The notes: a model not told the origin generated them from the letters alone. A stretch of DNA of 64,000 nucleotides from Inia geoffrensis (GCA_036417435.1 CM070899.1:145838237-145902236); one strand, 5' to 3'. Positions 33,415-47,374 are shown, counted from the stretch's first letter. Numbers and translations are program-made.

Positions 33415-36400
33415 ACCCTGATTTTTGTGGCTGCACCCAAGGGACAACTCTTGATTACCTGGCTCTGAAGGTCAGGGGAGTTTGTGTTCCTGGTCCTGTG
33501 GGACTGTAATATTTAGTGTCACCCAGAAGGAAGCTCATACCCCTGTCTGGTATCCCAAATTTTGTGACTGCTGCCAGGGACACCTCTACGTCACCTTGCT
33601 CTTGTGGCCAGTGAGGCTTATATTCATGGGTCCCATAGGACATTAAGCAATGGAGAAAGACTTTTTTGAAAATTAATTAATTTTTGGCCACGTTGGGTTT
33701 TCGTTGCTGTGCGTGGGCTTTTCTCTAGTTGCAGCAAGCAGGGGCTACTCTTTGTTGTGGTGTGTGGGCTTCTTGTTGTGGTGCAGAGCACAGGCTCCAG
33801 GCACGTGGGCTTCAGTAGTTGTGGCAGGTGGGTTCAATAGTTGTGGCTCATGGGCTCTAGAGTGCAGGCTTAGTAGTTGTGGTGCACAGGCTTAGTTGCT
33901 CCATGGCATGTGGGATCTTCCCAGACCAGAGCTTGAACCTGTGTCCCCTGCATTGACAGGTAGATGCTTAACCACTGCACCATCAGGGAAGTCCTGAGAA
34001 AGACTTCTTAAATATCTACCACCCCCAGGGCACAGCAAGAAGGAATAGACCCAAGAGCTTGGTCTTGCTGTGAAGGAGGTTTATTAACTAATCATTATGA
34101 CTATGGCCTGAGGGGCAGGCTTCTAATTAAACACACATCTAGGGACTGAGTGTAATCCTTTCCAGAGACCTTGAAGGATGGGTACTATGTTCACGCTCAC
34201 CCTCTGCCACTCTCCAGAGCATCAGTGTCTCCTGGAGGGGAGCTTTACCTGTGTCTGGTGCTGTGGTTTTTATGTCTAGTGCCCTGGTTTTTGTGGTTGC
34301 TGCCCTGGGGATACCCCTTGATCACCTGGTTCTGGTGGCCAGGGGTGCTTGCATTCCTGGGTCACATGAGACTGTGGCAATTGGAGAGATGGTTCATGAC
34401 AGGCTACCACTCCCAGGGCACTGCACAGGCAGTGCACTGAGGCACAGCCCCCTCCCCCCCGACCCCGGTCTTTCTGTGAAGGAGGCCTCTTTGCTTGTCC
34501 TGGAGCTTTGGCCTGATGGGCAGGCTTCAGGTTTCGCATACATCTAGTGGACTATGGAGCTGCTTTCCAGGACTGTAGGCTGTGGATGCCATCTTGGTGT
34601 CTCCCTCTGTCTTGATCCAGCTCACTAGTATCTTCCAGTAAAGAACTTATATACTAGTCTAGGGCCCTGATTTTTGTGACTGCTGCCCAGCAGACAGCTC
34701 CAGATTGCCAGGCTCTGGTGGCCTGTGGGACTTATGCTTGTGGTCTCACAGATCTGTATATAATTGCGTACTTTTAAAAGCCACTGCCTGAGGGTCTGGC
34801 TTCTAGTTAACCTGAATCTAGATGCTGAGATCCACCCCTTTGGGACAGTGAAAGGTTTTGGCACATTTTCAACTACTAGGAACTACTAAAAGTATAATAG
34901 TTTGCTTGGATAAGCACAAAGGTTTGAGAAACAACCAAGAGCTGGAATGACAAGGTTCATCTCCTGCACAAGATCAGTTCTTCAAGACTAAGAGAGGTGG
35001 TTGTTTCATATAATATATAGAAACCAACACAGAGAGTCAGGCAAAATGAAGAAACAGAGAAATATGTTCCAAATGAGAGAATAAGAAAAAGATATAACTA
35101 ATTTACCTGACAGAGAATTGAAGTAATGGTCATAAAGATGCTCACTGAACTGCAGAGAAGAATGAATGAACACAGTGAGAAATTCAACAGAGAGATGGAA
35201 AATATAAGGAAGTACCAAATAGAAATCACAGAGCTGAGTAATACAATAACTGAACTGAAAAATACTCTACAGAGATTCAACAACAGACTAGATGAAGCAG
35301 CTGAAAGGATCACTTGTTACTTGAAGACAAGGGAGTGGAACTCACCCAATCAGATCAACAAAAAGAAGGAAGAATGAAAACAAGTGAAGATAGCTTAAGG
35401 GACTTATGAGACAACATCAAACAAACTAACATTCGCATTATATAGCTCCAAGAAGGAGAAAAGAGAGAGAAAGAGGCAGAAATCTTATTTGAAGAATTAA
35501 TGGTCATTTCCCTAACCTGAGAAAGGAAACAAACATTTAGATCCATGGATCCCAGAGAGTTCCAAAAAATATGAATTCAAAGAAACCCACAGGAAGACAC
35601 ATTGTTCAAATGTCAAAATTTAAAGATAAGGAGAAAAATTTAAAAGCAGCAAAAGAAAAACAACTTGCTCTGTACTAGGGAACCCCCATAAGGCAATCAG
35701 CAGATTTTTTAGCAGAAGCTTTTTGGGCCAGAACAATATGTTCAAAGTGCTGAAAGAAAAAACCTCCCAACCAAGAATACTCTACCTGGAAAAGTTATCA
35801 TTCAGAAATGAAGGAGAGAGAGAGTTTTTCAGACACACAAAAACTAAAGGAGTTCATCATCATTAAACCAGCCTTACAAAAATGTTAAAGGAATTTCTTT
35901 AAGCTGGAAGGAAAGGTCACTAATTAGTAACAAGAATACATCTGAAACTATAAATCTCACTGTAAAGGTAAATATTAATAAAGGCAGTGGATTAGTTACT
36001 TATAAAACTAGTATGAAGTTTAAAAGACAAAAGTAGTAAAAATAACTATGATTAAAACAATTAGTTAAGAGACACACAAGATAAAAAGATGTAAAATATG
36101 ACATCAAAGACATAAAACATGGTGTGGCGGGGAGTAAATATGTTGAGCTTTAAAATTGGATCAAACTTAAGTTGTTATCAACTTAAAATAGACTGTCATA
36201 GATATAGGTTGTTATATTGAAGGCTCATGGTAAACACAAAACAAAAATCTATAGGAAATACACAAAAGATAAAAATAAAGGCATATAAACATATCACTAA
36301 AGAAAGTCATCAAACCACAAAGGAAGAGAGCAAGAAAAGAAAGGAACAGAGAGGAACTACAAAAACAGACAGAAAATAGTTAACAAAATAGAAATAAGCA

Positions 36401-39400
36401 CATACATATCAATATTTACTTTAAATGTAAATGGGCTAAATTCTCCAATCAAAAGACATAGAGTAGCTGAATAAATGTTTTTTAAAAGACTCATCTATAT
36501 GCTGTCTATAGTAGACTCATTTTGGATTTAAGGACACACACAGACTGAAAGTGAAGGAACGGAAAAAATATACCAGGCAAATGGAAATCAAAAGAAAGCT
36601 GGAGTAGCTATACTTATATCAGACAAAATAAAGACCTTAATAAGAGATAAAGAAGGGTGTTATATAATGATAAAGGGGTCAATTCAATAAGAGGATATAC
36701 CATTTGTAAACATTTATGAACCCAACATAGGAGCACCTAAATACATAAAGCAAAAAATAACAGACAGAAAGGAGGCATAGACAGCAATAGAATAATATTA
36801 GGGGACTTTAATATCCCATTTACATCACTGTATAGATCATCCAGACAGAAAATCTATATGGAAACATAGGCTTTAAACAACACATTAGATCAGATGAACT
36901 TAACAGATATTTGCAGAACATTCCTTCCAAAAGCAACAGAATTTAAATTCTTCTCAAGTGCACATTTTCCAAGAAAGATCATTTTTTAGGCCACAAAACA
37001 AGTGTTAATAAATTTGAGAGGATTGAAATAACATCATGCATCTTTTCCAATCATAATAATACGAAACTAGAAATTAAGCATTTGAAGATAACTGGAAAAT
37101 TCACAAATATGTGGAGATTAAACAACATGCTACTGAACAACTAATGAATCAAAGAAGAGATCAAAAGAAATTTTAAAAATACCTTGAGACAAATGAAAAT
37201 GGAAATGTAACATACCAAAATTTATGTAATGCAGCAAAATTTTCTGAGAGGGAAGTTTATAGTGATAAATGCCTACCTCAAGAAACAACCTAATTTTACA
37301 CTTCAAGGAACTAGAAAAATAAGAACAAATGAAGCCCAAAGTTAGTAGATGGAAGGAAATAGCACGAGTAGAGTAAAAATAAATGAAATAGAGACAAACA
37401 AACAAACAAAAAACAACAGCAACAAAACCCCAGAATGATCAATGAAACTAAGAGCTTATTCTTTGAAACGATAAACAAAATTGATGAATCTTTAGACACA
37501 CCAAGAAAAAAAAAAGAGAATTAAAACAAATAAAATAAAAATGAAAGAGAAGATATTACAGTTGATACCACAGAAATACGAAAGATCATAAGACACTACT
37601 GTGAACAATTATATGTAAACAAGTTGGACAACTTAGAAGAAGTGGATAAATTCCTAGATACATAGAACATACCAGGACTGAATAATGATGAAATAGAAAA
37701 TCTGAACAAACCAACTACTAGTAAGGAGATTGAATCAGTAATCAAAAACCTCCCAAGCCACAAAAGTCCAGGACCAGATTATTCACTGGTGAATTCTACT
37801 GAACATTCAAAGAAGAATTAATACCAATTCTTCTCAAACTAGAAACTCTCCAAAACTCAAACTCTTCAAAGAGAAAAGGTAGGAACTATTCAAAATTCAT
37901 TTAATGAGGCCAACATTACCCTCACACCAAAACCAAACAAAGATGCCACAAGAAAAAAAAAATTACAGGCCAATATCCCTCAACAATGATGCAAAAATCC
38001 TCAACAAAATATTAACACACCAGATCCAACAATACATTAAAAGGCTTATACACCATGATTAAATGGGATTTACCAGGGATGCAAAGATGGTTCAATATCT
38101 GCAAATCAGTCAATGTGATACACCACATTAAGAAAATAAAAGTCATATGATCATCTCAATATATGCAGAAAAAGAATTTGGCAAAATTTAATATCAATTT
38201 ATGATAAAAACTCTCAACAAAGCATGTTAGAGGGAATGAACCTCAATATGATAAAGTCCATATATGACAAGCCTACCTCCAACATCACACTCAATGGTGA
38301 AAAGCTGAAAGCTTTTCCTATAAGATCAGGAACAAGACAAGGAGGACCCCCTCACCACTTTTATTCAACACAGTACTGGAAGTCCTAGCCATAACAATTA
38401 GGCAAATAAAAAAAAAAAAGAAAAAAAAGACATCCAAATGGAAAAGGAAGAAGTGAAACTCTCAGTACTTGCAAAAACATTATATTATATATAGTATATA
38501 TTATATGAAAGTCCTAAAGAATTCATCAGAAAACTATGAAAACTAATAAACATACAATAAAATTGCAGAATACAATATCAATACATAAAAATCTGTTGTG
38601 TTTCTCTATACTAATAACAAACTATCAAAAAGAAAAATTAAGAAAACTATCTGATTTAAAATTGCATCAAAAAGAATAAAACACCTAGGAATAAATTTAA
38701 CCAAGGAAGTGAAAGACATGCATATTGAAAACTATAAGACATTAATGAAATAAGTTGAAGAAGATGCAAATAAATGGAAAGGTAGTCTGTGTTCATAGAC
38801 TGGAAGCATTAACACTGTTAAAATGTCCATACTTTCCAAAGCAATACACATATTCAATGCAATCCCTATCAAAATTCCAATGACATTTTTCATGGGAATA
38901 GAACAAACCATCCTAAAATTTGTATGGAACCACAAAAGACTGCAAGTAGCCAAAGCAATCTCAAGAAAGAAGAACAAAGTTGAAGGCATCATTCTCCCTG
39001 ATTTCAAACTACATTATAAAGCTATAGACTGACATACAAACAGACACATAGATCAATGGAACAAAATAGAGGGCCCAGAAATAAATCCATGCATATATGG
39101 CCAACTAATTTATGACAAAGAAAGAAAAAATATACGACAAGGAAAGGACAGCCTCTTCAATCAATGTTGTTGAGAGAATTGGATAGCTATAAGCAAAACA
39201 AAAAACAAGAAAAAAGACCGTTACCTTACACCATAAGCAAAAATTAACTCAGAGTGGATTAAAGACTTGAACATAAATCCTGAAACAGTGAAACTCCTAG
39301 AAGGAAACATAACGGTAAGTTCCTTGATGAAGATCTTGGTGATAATTTTTTTAATCCAACACCAAAAACAAAAGCAACAAAAGCAAAAATAAACAAGTGG

Positions 39401-40335
39401 GACTCCATCAAACTAAAATCTTCTGCACAGCAAAGGAAACCATAACCAAAATGAAAAGGCAAATCATATATCTGATAAGGGGCTAATATCCAAAATATAT
39501 AAGAACTCATAAAAGTCAATAGCAAAAACAAACAAACAAACCAAACAATCTAGTTAAAAAATGGACAGGAGATCTGAATGGATGTTTTTCCAAGCAAGAC
39601 ATATAGATAGCTGACAGGTACAAGCAAAGATGCTCAACATCATTAATCATCAGGGAAATGCAATCGAAACCACAGAGATATCACCTCACACCTCTTAAAA
39701 TAGCTATTATCAAAAGGAGAAGAAATAACAAGTGTTGGCAAAGATGTGGAAAAAAGGGAACCCTTGTGCTCTGTTGGTGGGAATGTAAATTGGTGCAGCC
39801 ACTATGGAAAATACTATGGATGTTCCTAAAAAAATTAGAAGTAGAACTACCGTATGATCCAGCAATTCCACTTCTGAGTATTTATCCAAAAAAACCCCAA
39901 AACACTAATTTGAAAAGATATATGCATCCCCATATTCATTGGCACATTATTTAGAATAGATAAGATGTGGAAACAACCTAGAGGTCCATTGGTGGATGAA
40001 TGGATAAAGAAGAACTGGTATATATATACAATGGAATGGTATCTAGTCATAAAAACAAATGAAAGCTTGCCATTTGCAGCAAAATGGATGGACCTTGAGG
40101 GCATTATGCTAATGAAATAAATCAGAGAAAGGCAAACAATGTACAATCTCTCATATGAAAAATCTAAAAAAACAAAACAAAAACAAAAACAAAACAACCA
40201 AGCCCACAGATACAGAAGGCTGATTATTGGTTGTCAGAGGCAGGGGGTGTGTGGGGGGTGGAAGTGGGAGAAGATGGTGAACTGGTGTGTGTGTGTTTAG
40301 TTTAAATAAATTGGAAAAAAAAAAAAAAAGATCAA
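33415..40335 (+). mobile_element. Near full-length but inactive L1 element
   Basis: From left to right: a degenerate 5' UTR with repeated modules (33415-34865), ORF1 remains (coiled-coil-like frame at 35126-35377), ORF2 remains (endonuclease region about 36380-37100, reverse transcriptase about 37700-38500, C-terminal parts at 38823-39032 and 39658-39954), a 3' UTR and an A15 tail at 40316-40331. The longest surviving piece is under 120 codons. The RT catalytic region near 38462-38497 has decayed, and the FADD site that normally follows is unreadable. A CHR-1 SINE interrupts the 5' UTR. It is dead and older than the truncated L1 ends at 40.6 and 43.5 kb. Confidence 0.85.
33664..33995 (-). mobile_element. 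CHR-1-like SINE with internal repeat expansion
   Basis: Ends CACTGCACCATCAGGGAAGTCCT. The middle repeats GTAGTTGTGG-type units several times. Perfect 11-bp duplication GAGAAAGACTT at 33653-33663 and 33996-34006. Inserted in the L1 5' UTR. Confidence 0.9.
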
Positions 40336-40570
40336 GAGGGCTGCCATCAATTCTATCAGATTCCCTAAAAGCAATGTGTCTGGCAGGCCAAATTTTCCCA
40401 TGGGCTTTGCTCCCACTATTGTTTAGAAGCCAAGAATTAAGTGTAACTATAGAAACCTAGCTTGTTTTTGGTCATCATATTGTATTATCAGTGTTATGAA
40501 ATAACATGAAGTGTTGAGAAAAACAAGCACAGCAAAAGGGAGTTTTCCATAACTTATTTTTATTTCTTCT

Positions 40571-40695
40571 CTCTCTTTTTTTAACATCTTTATTGGAGTA
40601 TAATTGTTTTACAATGGTGTGTTAGTTTCTGCTTTATAACAAAGTGAATCAGCTATACATATACATATATCTTCATCTCTCTTCCCTCTTGCATC
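40571..40695 (-). mobile_element. Truncated L1 3' end
   Basis: Reverse copy of the cetartiodactyl L1 3' UTR, AACATCTTTATTGGAGTATA to CTTCCCTCTTGCATC. Perfect 11-bp duplication TTATTTCTTCT at 40560-40570 and 40696-40706. Confidence 0.92.
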
Positions 40696-40706
40696 TTATT
40701 TCTTCT

Positions 40707-41689
40707 TTATTTAAGTTTGTCCTGGGGAAAAAGTAAACAAAAGAGGTAAAGTATTTCTTCTATTTTATAAATACATGTAATACAAACTCTCCTTAATTTG
40801 GAATTAATTTGGCTGAGCACTTCTGGGTGGGGACTTCTGGGAGGTGGTTTGGGATATGCCTTGGTCTGTTTCTTATATAACCAGTTGCAGCTATCAATGA
40901 TTCCATAACATCAAGGTATAAGACCAAAGAAAAGTTAACTTGATTTTTAATACAGTCTAAACTCATGCTTTTCCATTTTACAGATGAGGAACTGGAGAAA
41001 GGGAAGCATTTAGTTTCTTGCCCAAGGTCAGTGGTTACCGGAAGTCCACTCAATTTTGGCAATGAAGACCTTACTTTTTTAAGCCCCAAATTCACTTATA
41101 AGTACTAAACGTAGAAGCCAGTAACCTCTTTTTTTGTTTTTTTTTAGTCTTTGCTGTCTTTTACTTCCAATCCTCCCTCATTGTTTCCTGAGGTCCTCTC
41201 TTCTCTCATATTTGTGCCCGAACAAATGAAGTAATATGAACACTCCTTCCAAAGAACTGAATTTAGATCTGTGGCTGAGAAGTTGGGATTCCACTGTTTG
41301 TTTTTCGTCTCATGTTCACACAAGCCCAGCCCTAGCAGAGGGGAGAAAAAGATGGTGTCTCCATGGATGGATGGTGTCCAGAAGCTGTCATCAGACAAGC
41401 TGCCTCCTGGGTCTGGGGACATGAGAGGATCTCCAAAGCCCACCCACCAGTAGAGAGTGTTGACTTGCCCTATCCATTTAAACCAGCCTCACCCCTTCAC
41501 ACACCACATAACTTGAGGCCAGTGTAGACAGGCTACAGGCATTCCAGCTTTGATGTCACATTGCCTAGGGATCATTTCACTCCCATTCAGAGCCTTGGTT
41601 TTGTTGTTTTCTGAAACCAGTCCTACCCTTTGGACTTGCTAACTGAGTTTGGTATCCTCAGCTTGGTTCTCAGCTCTGAAGAAGATGAT
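40707..41689. other. Intergenic; short MIR trace
   Basis: TTTTACAGATGAGGAACTGG at about 40976-41035 is a reversed MIR core. Nothing else was recognised. The 99- and 100-codon minus-strand frames here are not supported. Confidence 0.4.
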
Positions 41690-41900
41690 GATAAAATAAT
41701 AATTCATATCTATCACATACCTACCATGTGCCAGACATGATTATATTATTTGCAATCTTTATAATAATCCTTCATGATGCTCAGTTTATAGACAAGGAAA
41801 CTAAAGGTCGTAGTTATGAAATGGCTTTCTCAAGGCCATACAATTTATAAGGCGCTGAGTTGAAATTCGTTCTCAGGGCTTCCTGACACTTAAGCTTTGC
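41690..41900 (-). repeat. MIR
   Basis: ATCACATACCTACCATGTGCC, TTTATAGACAAGGAAACTAA and CTCAAGGCCATACAATTTAT fit reversed MIR. Confidence 0.7.
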
Positions 41901-43479
41901 CCTTTCTACCAGATCATATTGTTTCTCTACTCCTTGGTTTCCTTGAGAAAGTATTTCCCTTTAGCTCCTATTCTCAGAAGCCAAACACTAGATATTGCCC
42001 TCATTGGGACCATCCCAGTCCCTAGTAAAACACAATTATAGAAATTTCTTCAGTTCTGCCAGACATTGATAATATTGTCTCACTATTTAGTCTAATTTCT
42101 TCCAGACGTACTGATTATTGGCTAATGGGAGAATATAGTAAGATATAGGAGGAAGGAGCTGGTTAGGAAAGTGATATAGCAGGACTGTGGGGCATGGGAA
42201 AGATAGGGAGACAAAACAGTATTCAGTAGCCAGTCAAAGGTTTTTTGTTTTTTTGTTCTTTTTAATGGCACAATAACCCATTAAACTGTGGGACCTTTTT
42301 ACAATGGGGCCTCATCCAAGGGTGCATATATTTAATCATTGTCCCTCTTCTACCCCACCCTCACAAGGCCCTTGGGCATTCCTAGCCCTGAGAATGTATA
42401 GTCTTATTTCATAACTGACTGGTCCCAGAAGACCTGAATACTAGCAAAGGAGCCAGACCGCTGGAAAAGGGACAAAGACTAAAAAGTGTGTGGTTATTTT
42501 AGCCTCTACTGAATGGACTGACCAAGGCATTGGAGACCTTTGGTGATGGCACTTAAAGCAATAAATCACATGCAAATTTCAAAGATAATGTTAGATTTCA
42601 GGATCATTAGCTCTGGGCCATTTTCACCAAGCATAGTCCAACGGTGGCCTCAAAATAGCTGTTGTCTTTTAACACCTCCATATGGAGAACAACCACATCT
42701 TTTCCAAGCCGTGAGCCACTCCCAATCTCACACACACAAAAAAATATTGGCTGCTTTCATCTTAGACAATGTCTTCCTCTGACAGAAAGGAGACCAAGAT
42801 GATTTCTTTGTCTTGGCCTGATTACATGGATATGGCATGTAGCAAGGACACCTCAAAGTTGACCCACTGCTCCCTAGGACCATCCTGACAAACTAAGGCA
42901 GACAAGAGCAATGGAAATTTTGATCCAGTCTACATGGATCCTATTCTGATTATCTAATATCCCAAATGCCCTTGACCACTTTGAAGTCAATTTAGACCAC
43001 TGCAGTACATTTATGGAAAATGTGTTAGGAAATGGAAGCCTCTCTTGACCCAGACAAGGCCTGAGATATCTTAAGTTCCCCTCTGGCCATAAAGAAGCCC
43101 ATGTTGTGTCTGGTCTGAATTAGCAACATATGGAGGAAGTGATTCTGAAGGTGATGGAACATTAGATTGCTGGTATAATTGTTGCTTTCTGATAGGATTT
43201 TAGTGACATGAGGCTCATACCAATAGCAAAAGCCAGAGTTATTGCTCAGAAGGGGTCTTTCTGTTGCTTGTTAACTTTATTACTTTTCCATAATAAGAAC
43301 AAAATCGTGCAAGCAATCCCTGTTTGGATGGATTTCATCATGTAGTCCTTGATTTTTATTTAATAATTACTAAAAAAAAATTCCATAAACCTGCTTCCTC
43401 TGAAGTTAATATCTTGTCCTTTTTATTATTTATGTGAGCTATATGTTCTTTTATTAAAACTTTAAAAACTATTCTTTTT
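41901..43479. other. Intergenic, nothing recognised
   Basis: About 1.6 kb without a recognised repeat or gene. Confidence 0.4.
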
Positions 43480-43850
43480 TTTTACACATCTTTATTGGAG
43501 TATAATTGCTTTACAATGGTGTGTTAGTTTCTGCTTTATAACAAAGTGAATCAGCTATACGTATACATATATCCCCATATCTCCTCCCTCTTGCATCTCC
43601 CTCCCTCCCACCCTCCCTATCCCACCCTGCTAGGTGGTCACAAAGCACCGAGCTGATCTCCCTGTGCTATGCGGCTGCTTCCCACTATCTATTTTACATT
43701 TGTTAGTGTATATATGTCCATGCCACTCTCTCACTTTGTCACAGCTTACCCTTCCCTCTCCCCATGTCCTCAACTCCTCCCCATTCTCTACATCTGCATC
43801 TTTATTCCTATCTTGCCCCTAGGTTCTTCAGAACCTTTTTATTTTAAATA
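43480..43850 (-). mobile_element. Truncated cetartiodactyl L1 3' end
   Basis: Well-preserved reversed L1 3' UTR: ACATCTTTATTGGAGTATAA, CCTCCCTCTTGCATCTCCCT, GTGGTCACAAAGCACCGAGC, GTATATATGTCCATGCCACT and CTTGCCCCTAGGTTCTTCAG. It is longer and less diverged than the other L1 ends here, so it is among the youngest LINE insertions. Confidence 0.9.
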
Positions 43851-44443
43851 TATATTCTCGATTCGCAGTTCTCCAGCCTCATTTCCTACTTACCCTCACC
43901 TTTCATTCACTGGCAACCCTGGATTGTTTTATTATGTCTCTTCTGTATTATACCTTTTCCCCATTTTATGAATCTGGACACACTTTCTCAATTCTCTCCC
44001 GGCTTTCCCCATGAACTGTTTCACAGGGTAGACGCCTAATGGTCCTTCAAAGCCCAATTAAGCTCAAAGAGGGCAGTGGTGGCAACAAAGGTAACTCTTA
44101 GTTTCAACAAGAGGTAAAAACCACAGGAGGAAAAATTCTCAACTAACTTCTCAGCTGTCTCTTCATTTATACCTGCTACATAAGTAAGAGTTCAATGAAT
44201 ATTTGACTTATAAAAATTAAAAAAAATTCAGACACCACCTTCTTTGTGAAGTTCTAAATCTCTTTAAAATGTCTGGCATACATAAATGTGGACCCAAGAA
44301 AGCTTAATATTGAAAGAGTATGGGCTACCATACAGAGAGTGTTATGGCCACCATGGCATGTAGGGTTTTCATAAGTAAGAAAAGAACCTTAGCTCTTTGT
44401 GTGAAGAGATTTGGGGCAAATGCATTGAGAAATCTAATGGGAA
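43851..44443. other. Intergenic, nothing recognised
   Basis: Short stretch between an L1 end and a SINE; some L2-like words at 43860-44060 but too weak to call. Confidence 0.35.
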
Positions 44444-44453
44444 CCGAGGTAAT

Positions 44454-44661
44454 TTTGTTTTTGTTTTTGTTTTTGTTTTTACGGTACGCAGGCCTCTCAC
44501 TGTTGTGGCATCTCCCATTGCGGAGCACAACAGGCTCCGGATGCGCAGGCTCAGCGGGCCCAGCCGCTCCACGGCATGTGGGGTCTTTCGGGACCGGGGC
44601 ACGAACCCGCGTTCCCTGCATCGGCAGGTGGACTCTCAACCACTGCGCCACCAGGGAAGCC
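44454..44661 (-). mobile_element. Long CHR-type (cetacean) SINE
   Basis: (GTTTTT)n tail at the left, then ACGGTACGCAGGCCTCTCAC to GCGCCACCAGGGAAGCC. Perfect 10-bp duplication CCGAGGTAAT at 44444-44453 and 44662-44671. Confidence 0.95.
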
Positions 44662-44671
44662 CCGAGGTAAT

Positions 44672-45628
44672 GTTTTTTAACCACTGTATTCTAAACTCCC
44701 TAGTTCCATGCCCACTTGGCTTCTAACATATGCTAACATGTATATCATACAGCCCATAGCTGCTTCTACAGCCCTGACCTTGGTTTCTAGCAACTGGAGG
44801 AGCAATTGTGTCCCACACTTAGAAACTGAGTGATGAACACATTGCCAGAGGCCATTCTGGGAACACTCTTCCATATCTGCAGAAAGTATAAAACTAAATC
44901 AGATAAATATAAGCACAACAATCCTGGGTAGCCTTGAGGATGATCTTTGCACAGCATAACATCCAAAAGACATAAATCGGACTCAAAAGAGCCTTGAAAA
45001 GTAATGTAAGTATTTGGAGTTCTTCTGAGGAGGCAGAGATGAGGAAAAAGTTTACAAAATACACTGAATCATAATATTCTTAAACCTCAAAATGTTGATC
45101 CACTAAATTCAACCCATTAGTAAAATGAAATCCTCCAAATGCATGCAGCGTTTCCAGTTCCTTAAGCACAAAGCTGCATATCAAAATTGGAAGCAAATAT
45201 CTAACGAACAAGAGAGAGAGACAAGTTTAAGGAGTGATGCTGGCCTCAGGGTTCTTGGGTGACTGCATACCACACCAGACTGGCATTTCCAGAGCAGTCT
45301 GTTTGCTACCCTGTATGATGCAGGATGTCCAACAAGCACCTTTCATATTTATGTCATTGTGACTTTATAATAGGGGACTTTAGCTTGGGAAAGAATAGCT
45401 TTCAGGGAAAAAAGGCCTTTCCATGTTACTGTCCCCCTGTTCTCACTAAAGAAATGACTCTATAATAGATTTTTAAAAATATATCTTCCAATGTCATTAA
45501 ATTGTACTTCTAAATAGGAAAAAAAAAAAGAAAGAACAAAAAGGCAAGTCTCATTTTGCTCTCTTCAGCACTGAAACACTACTTACCTCAACAGAGGCTG
45601 TGCAAATGATTATCATTCAGCTAATATA
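44672..45628. other. Intergenic, nothing recognised
   Basis: About 950 bp without a recognised repeat or gene. Confidence 0.4.
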
Positions 45629-45643
45629 TGTTTTCAAATTTTA

Positions 45644-45877
45644 TTTTTATTTTATTTATTTATTTATTATTATTATTATTATTTTCAGTACGTGGGCCCC
45701 TCACTGTTGTGGCCTCTCCTGCTGCAGAGCACAGGCTCCGGACGCGCAGGCTCAGAGACCATGGCTTACGGACCCAGCCGCTCCACGGCTTGTGGGATCT
45801 TCCCGGACCGGGGCACGAACCCCTGTCCCCTGCATCGGCAGGCAGACTCTCAACCACTGTGCCACCAGGGAAGCCCC
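45644..45877 (-). mobile_element. Long CHR-type (cetacean) SINE
   Basis: ATT-repeat tail at the left, CAGTACGTGGGCCCCTCACT to GTGCCACCAGGGAAGCCCC. Perfect 15-bp duplication TGTTTTCAAATTTTA at 45629-45643 and 45878-45892. Confidence 0.95.
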
Positions 45878-45892
45878 TGTTTTCAAATTTTA

Positions 45893-47374
45893 GCTTTACT
45901 CATCAGTTTAAGCAAATACACTTATTACCACTGACAATAATGCCTGATGATGAGACCATGTTGTAGCTCTTTTAATTTTACTTAAACTTGAGTTTTAAAG
46001 AAACAATGGCTAAATAGGCATTCTATTCTGTCTCTATGGTTTGCCCTTCATAATTTTTAAATGTATCCTTGTGATAAAAATGGATTCACGTCTGTGCTTC
46101 AGACATTCAATGTTAGCTTGAAGATAAATAGGTGATGGGTTCTGTGATACACATTCAGTGAGATAGATGGATGGAACACCTACCTGAGAAGATCATCTGG
46201 GTTGATGCTTGTGGGGGTCAGGTAAGCCTGAAAGGTACCACACTAGCCCTGGAGTATATTGCCAGAATGTAGGGTTGTGAAGCCAGTTGAAAGGAGCCAG
46301 AGTAGTAACGGGGACATGTAAGCAAATAGGATGAACAGGGAAGGGAGGCTGACTATTGAGATTGGTGGCCAGGAGAGGCAGAGATATACAGGGTGAGTGT
46401 GAGGTGCAGCCAGGATGGGCAACTATGAACTTTGTCCAAGAGAGAAGTAATGGTTGAAAGTCTTGATATCAGTGTTTCTGAGGTGGATGTCAAGAGCAGA
46501 AGGTGGTTACAGTCCCTCTCCACCAATGCATTGTGTGACAGAAACTCAATTAGGCACCAACCTCTCTTCTCCCCTTCTTGCTAAGTAAAAATATCTCAAA
46601 CATTAGCTGAGTACTTGAATGCCAAGAATCAAAGACTACATTACCCAGATTCCCTTGAGGTTAGGTGAGCCTGTGACTGTGTTCTATCAGGATGTGAGCA
46701 GAAATGTTAATGCCTGGAAAGGTGAAGTCTTGCTCTTCTCCTACAGTGTTCCCTTTGGAATGGTGATATGATGGCCAGAATGGAGCATCCATCTTGGACC
46801 ACACATTGAAAGGTTCCACTGACAGCAGTAATATAAGGTGGAACGATCCAGCTCTGGGCTGCCTAAATTTTTATGAGAAGGAAATATATTTCTTTTGCGC
46901 CCCTGTTATTTTGGGTTTTCAGCTGTCTGTAGTCAATACTAAGTAATACAGGTGGAGAGGAAGGAAAGACTGACAGCAAGAGTCAGGACTACGTTGTTTT
47001 CAGACCCATAATTGTCGTATTTTCTTTTCCTGGTTTCTCTTGCTTTCTTCCTTCTCAAAGAGTAAGGGAATGAAAACACGATGGGAAACCTTGGATTGAC
47101 CTGGAGAGAAAGGGCTGAACCAGATGGAGTCTGCAGACTTATTGGTTATTCCTTGTATCTCAATTTGCATTGTAACAGCCTGTGGTACTAAAAGACCATC
47201 AAATTTAACAGAAAGATGAACTTCTCCTGACATATCAGGGCCACCTCATTCCTTGGTTAAACTTCAAGGAACACAGACATTTTTCCTAGATTTCCTCTAC
47301 CTTTCCTCACACCTACTTCCCAGACACCAATAGCACTCCTCCTGCCTCCAAAGTGGGGGGAAGTAGAGTGTAGT
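45893..47374. other. Intergenic; possible unassigned old LTR at 46570-46960
   Basis: GACTACATTACCCAGATTCC and CAGGATGTGAGCAGAAATGT recall a dispersed mammalian LTR, but I cannot name it. The rest shows nothing. Confidence 0.3.

Noticed and set aside
33415..40335. Possible active L1
   Set aside because: Both ORFs are broken many times, the catalytic region has decayed, and a SINE has inserted in its promoter.
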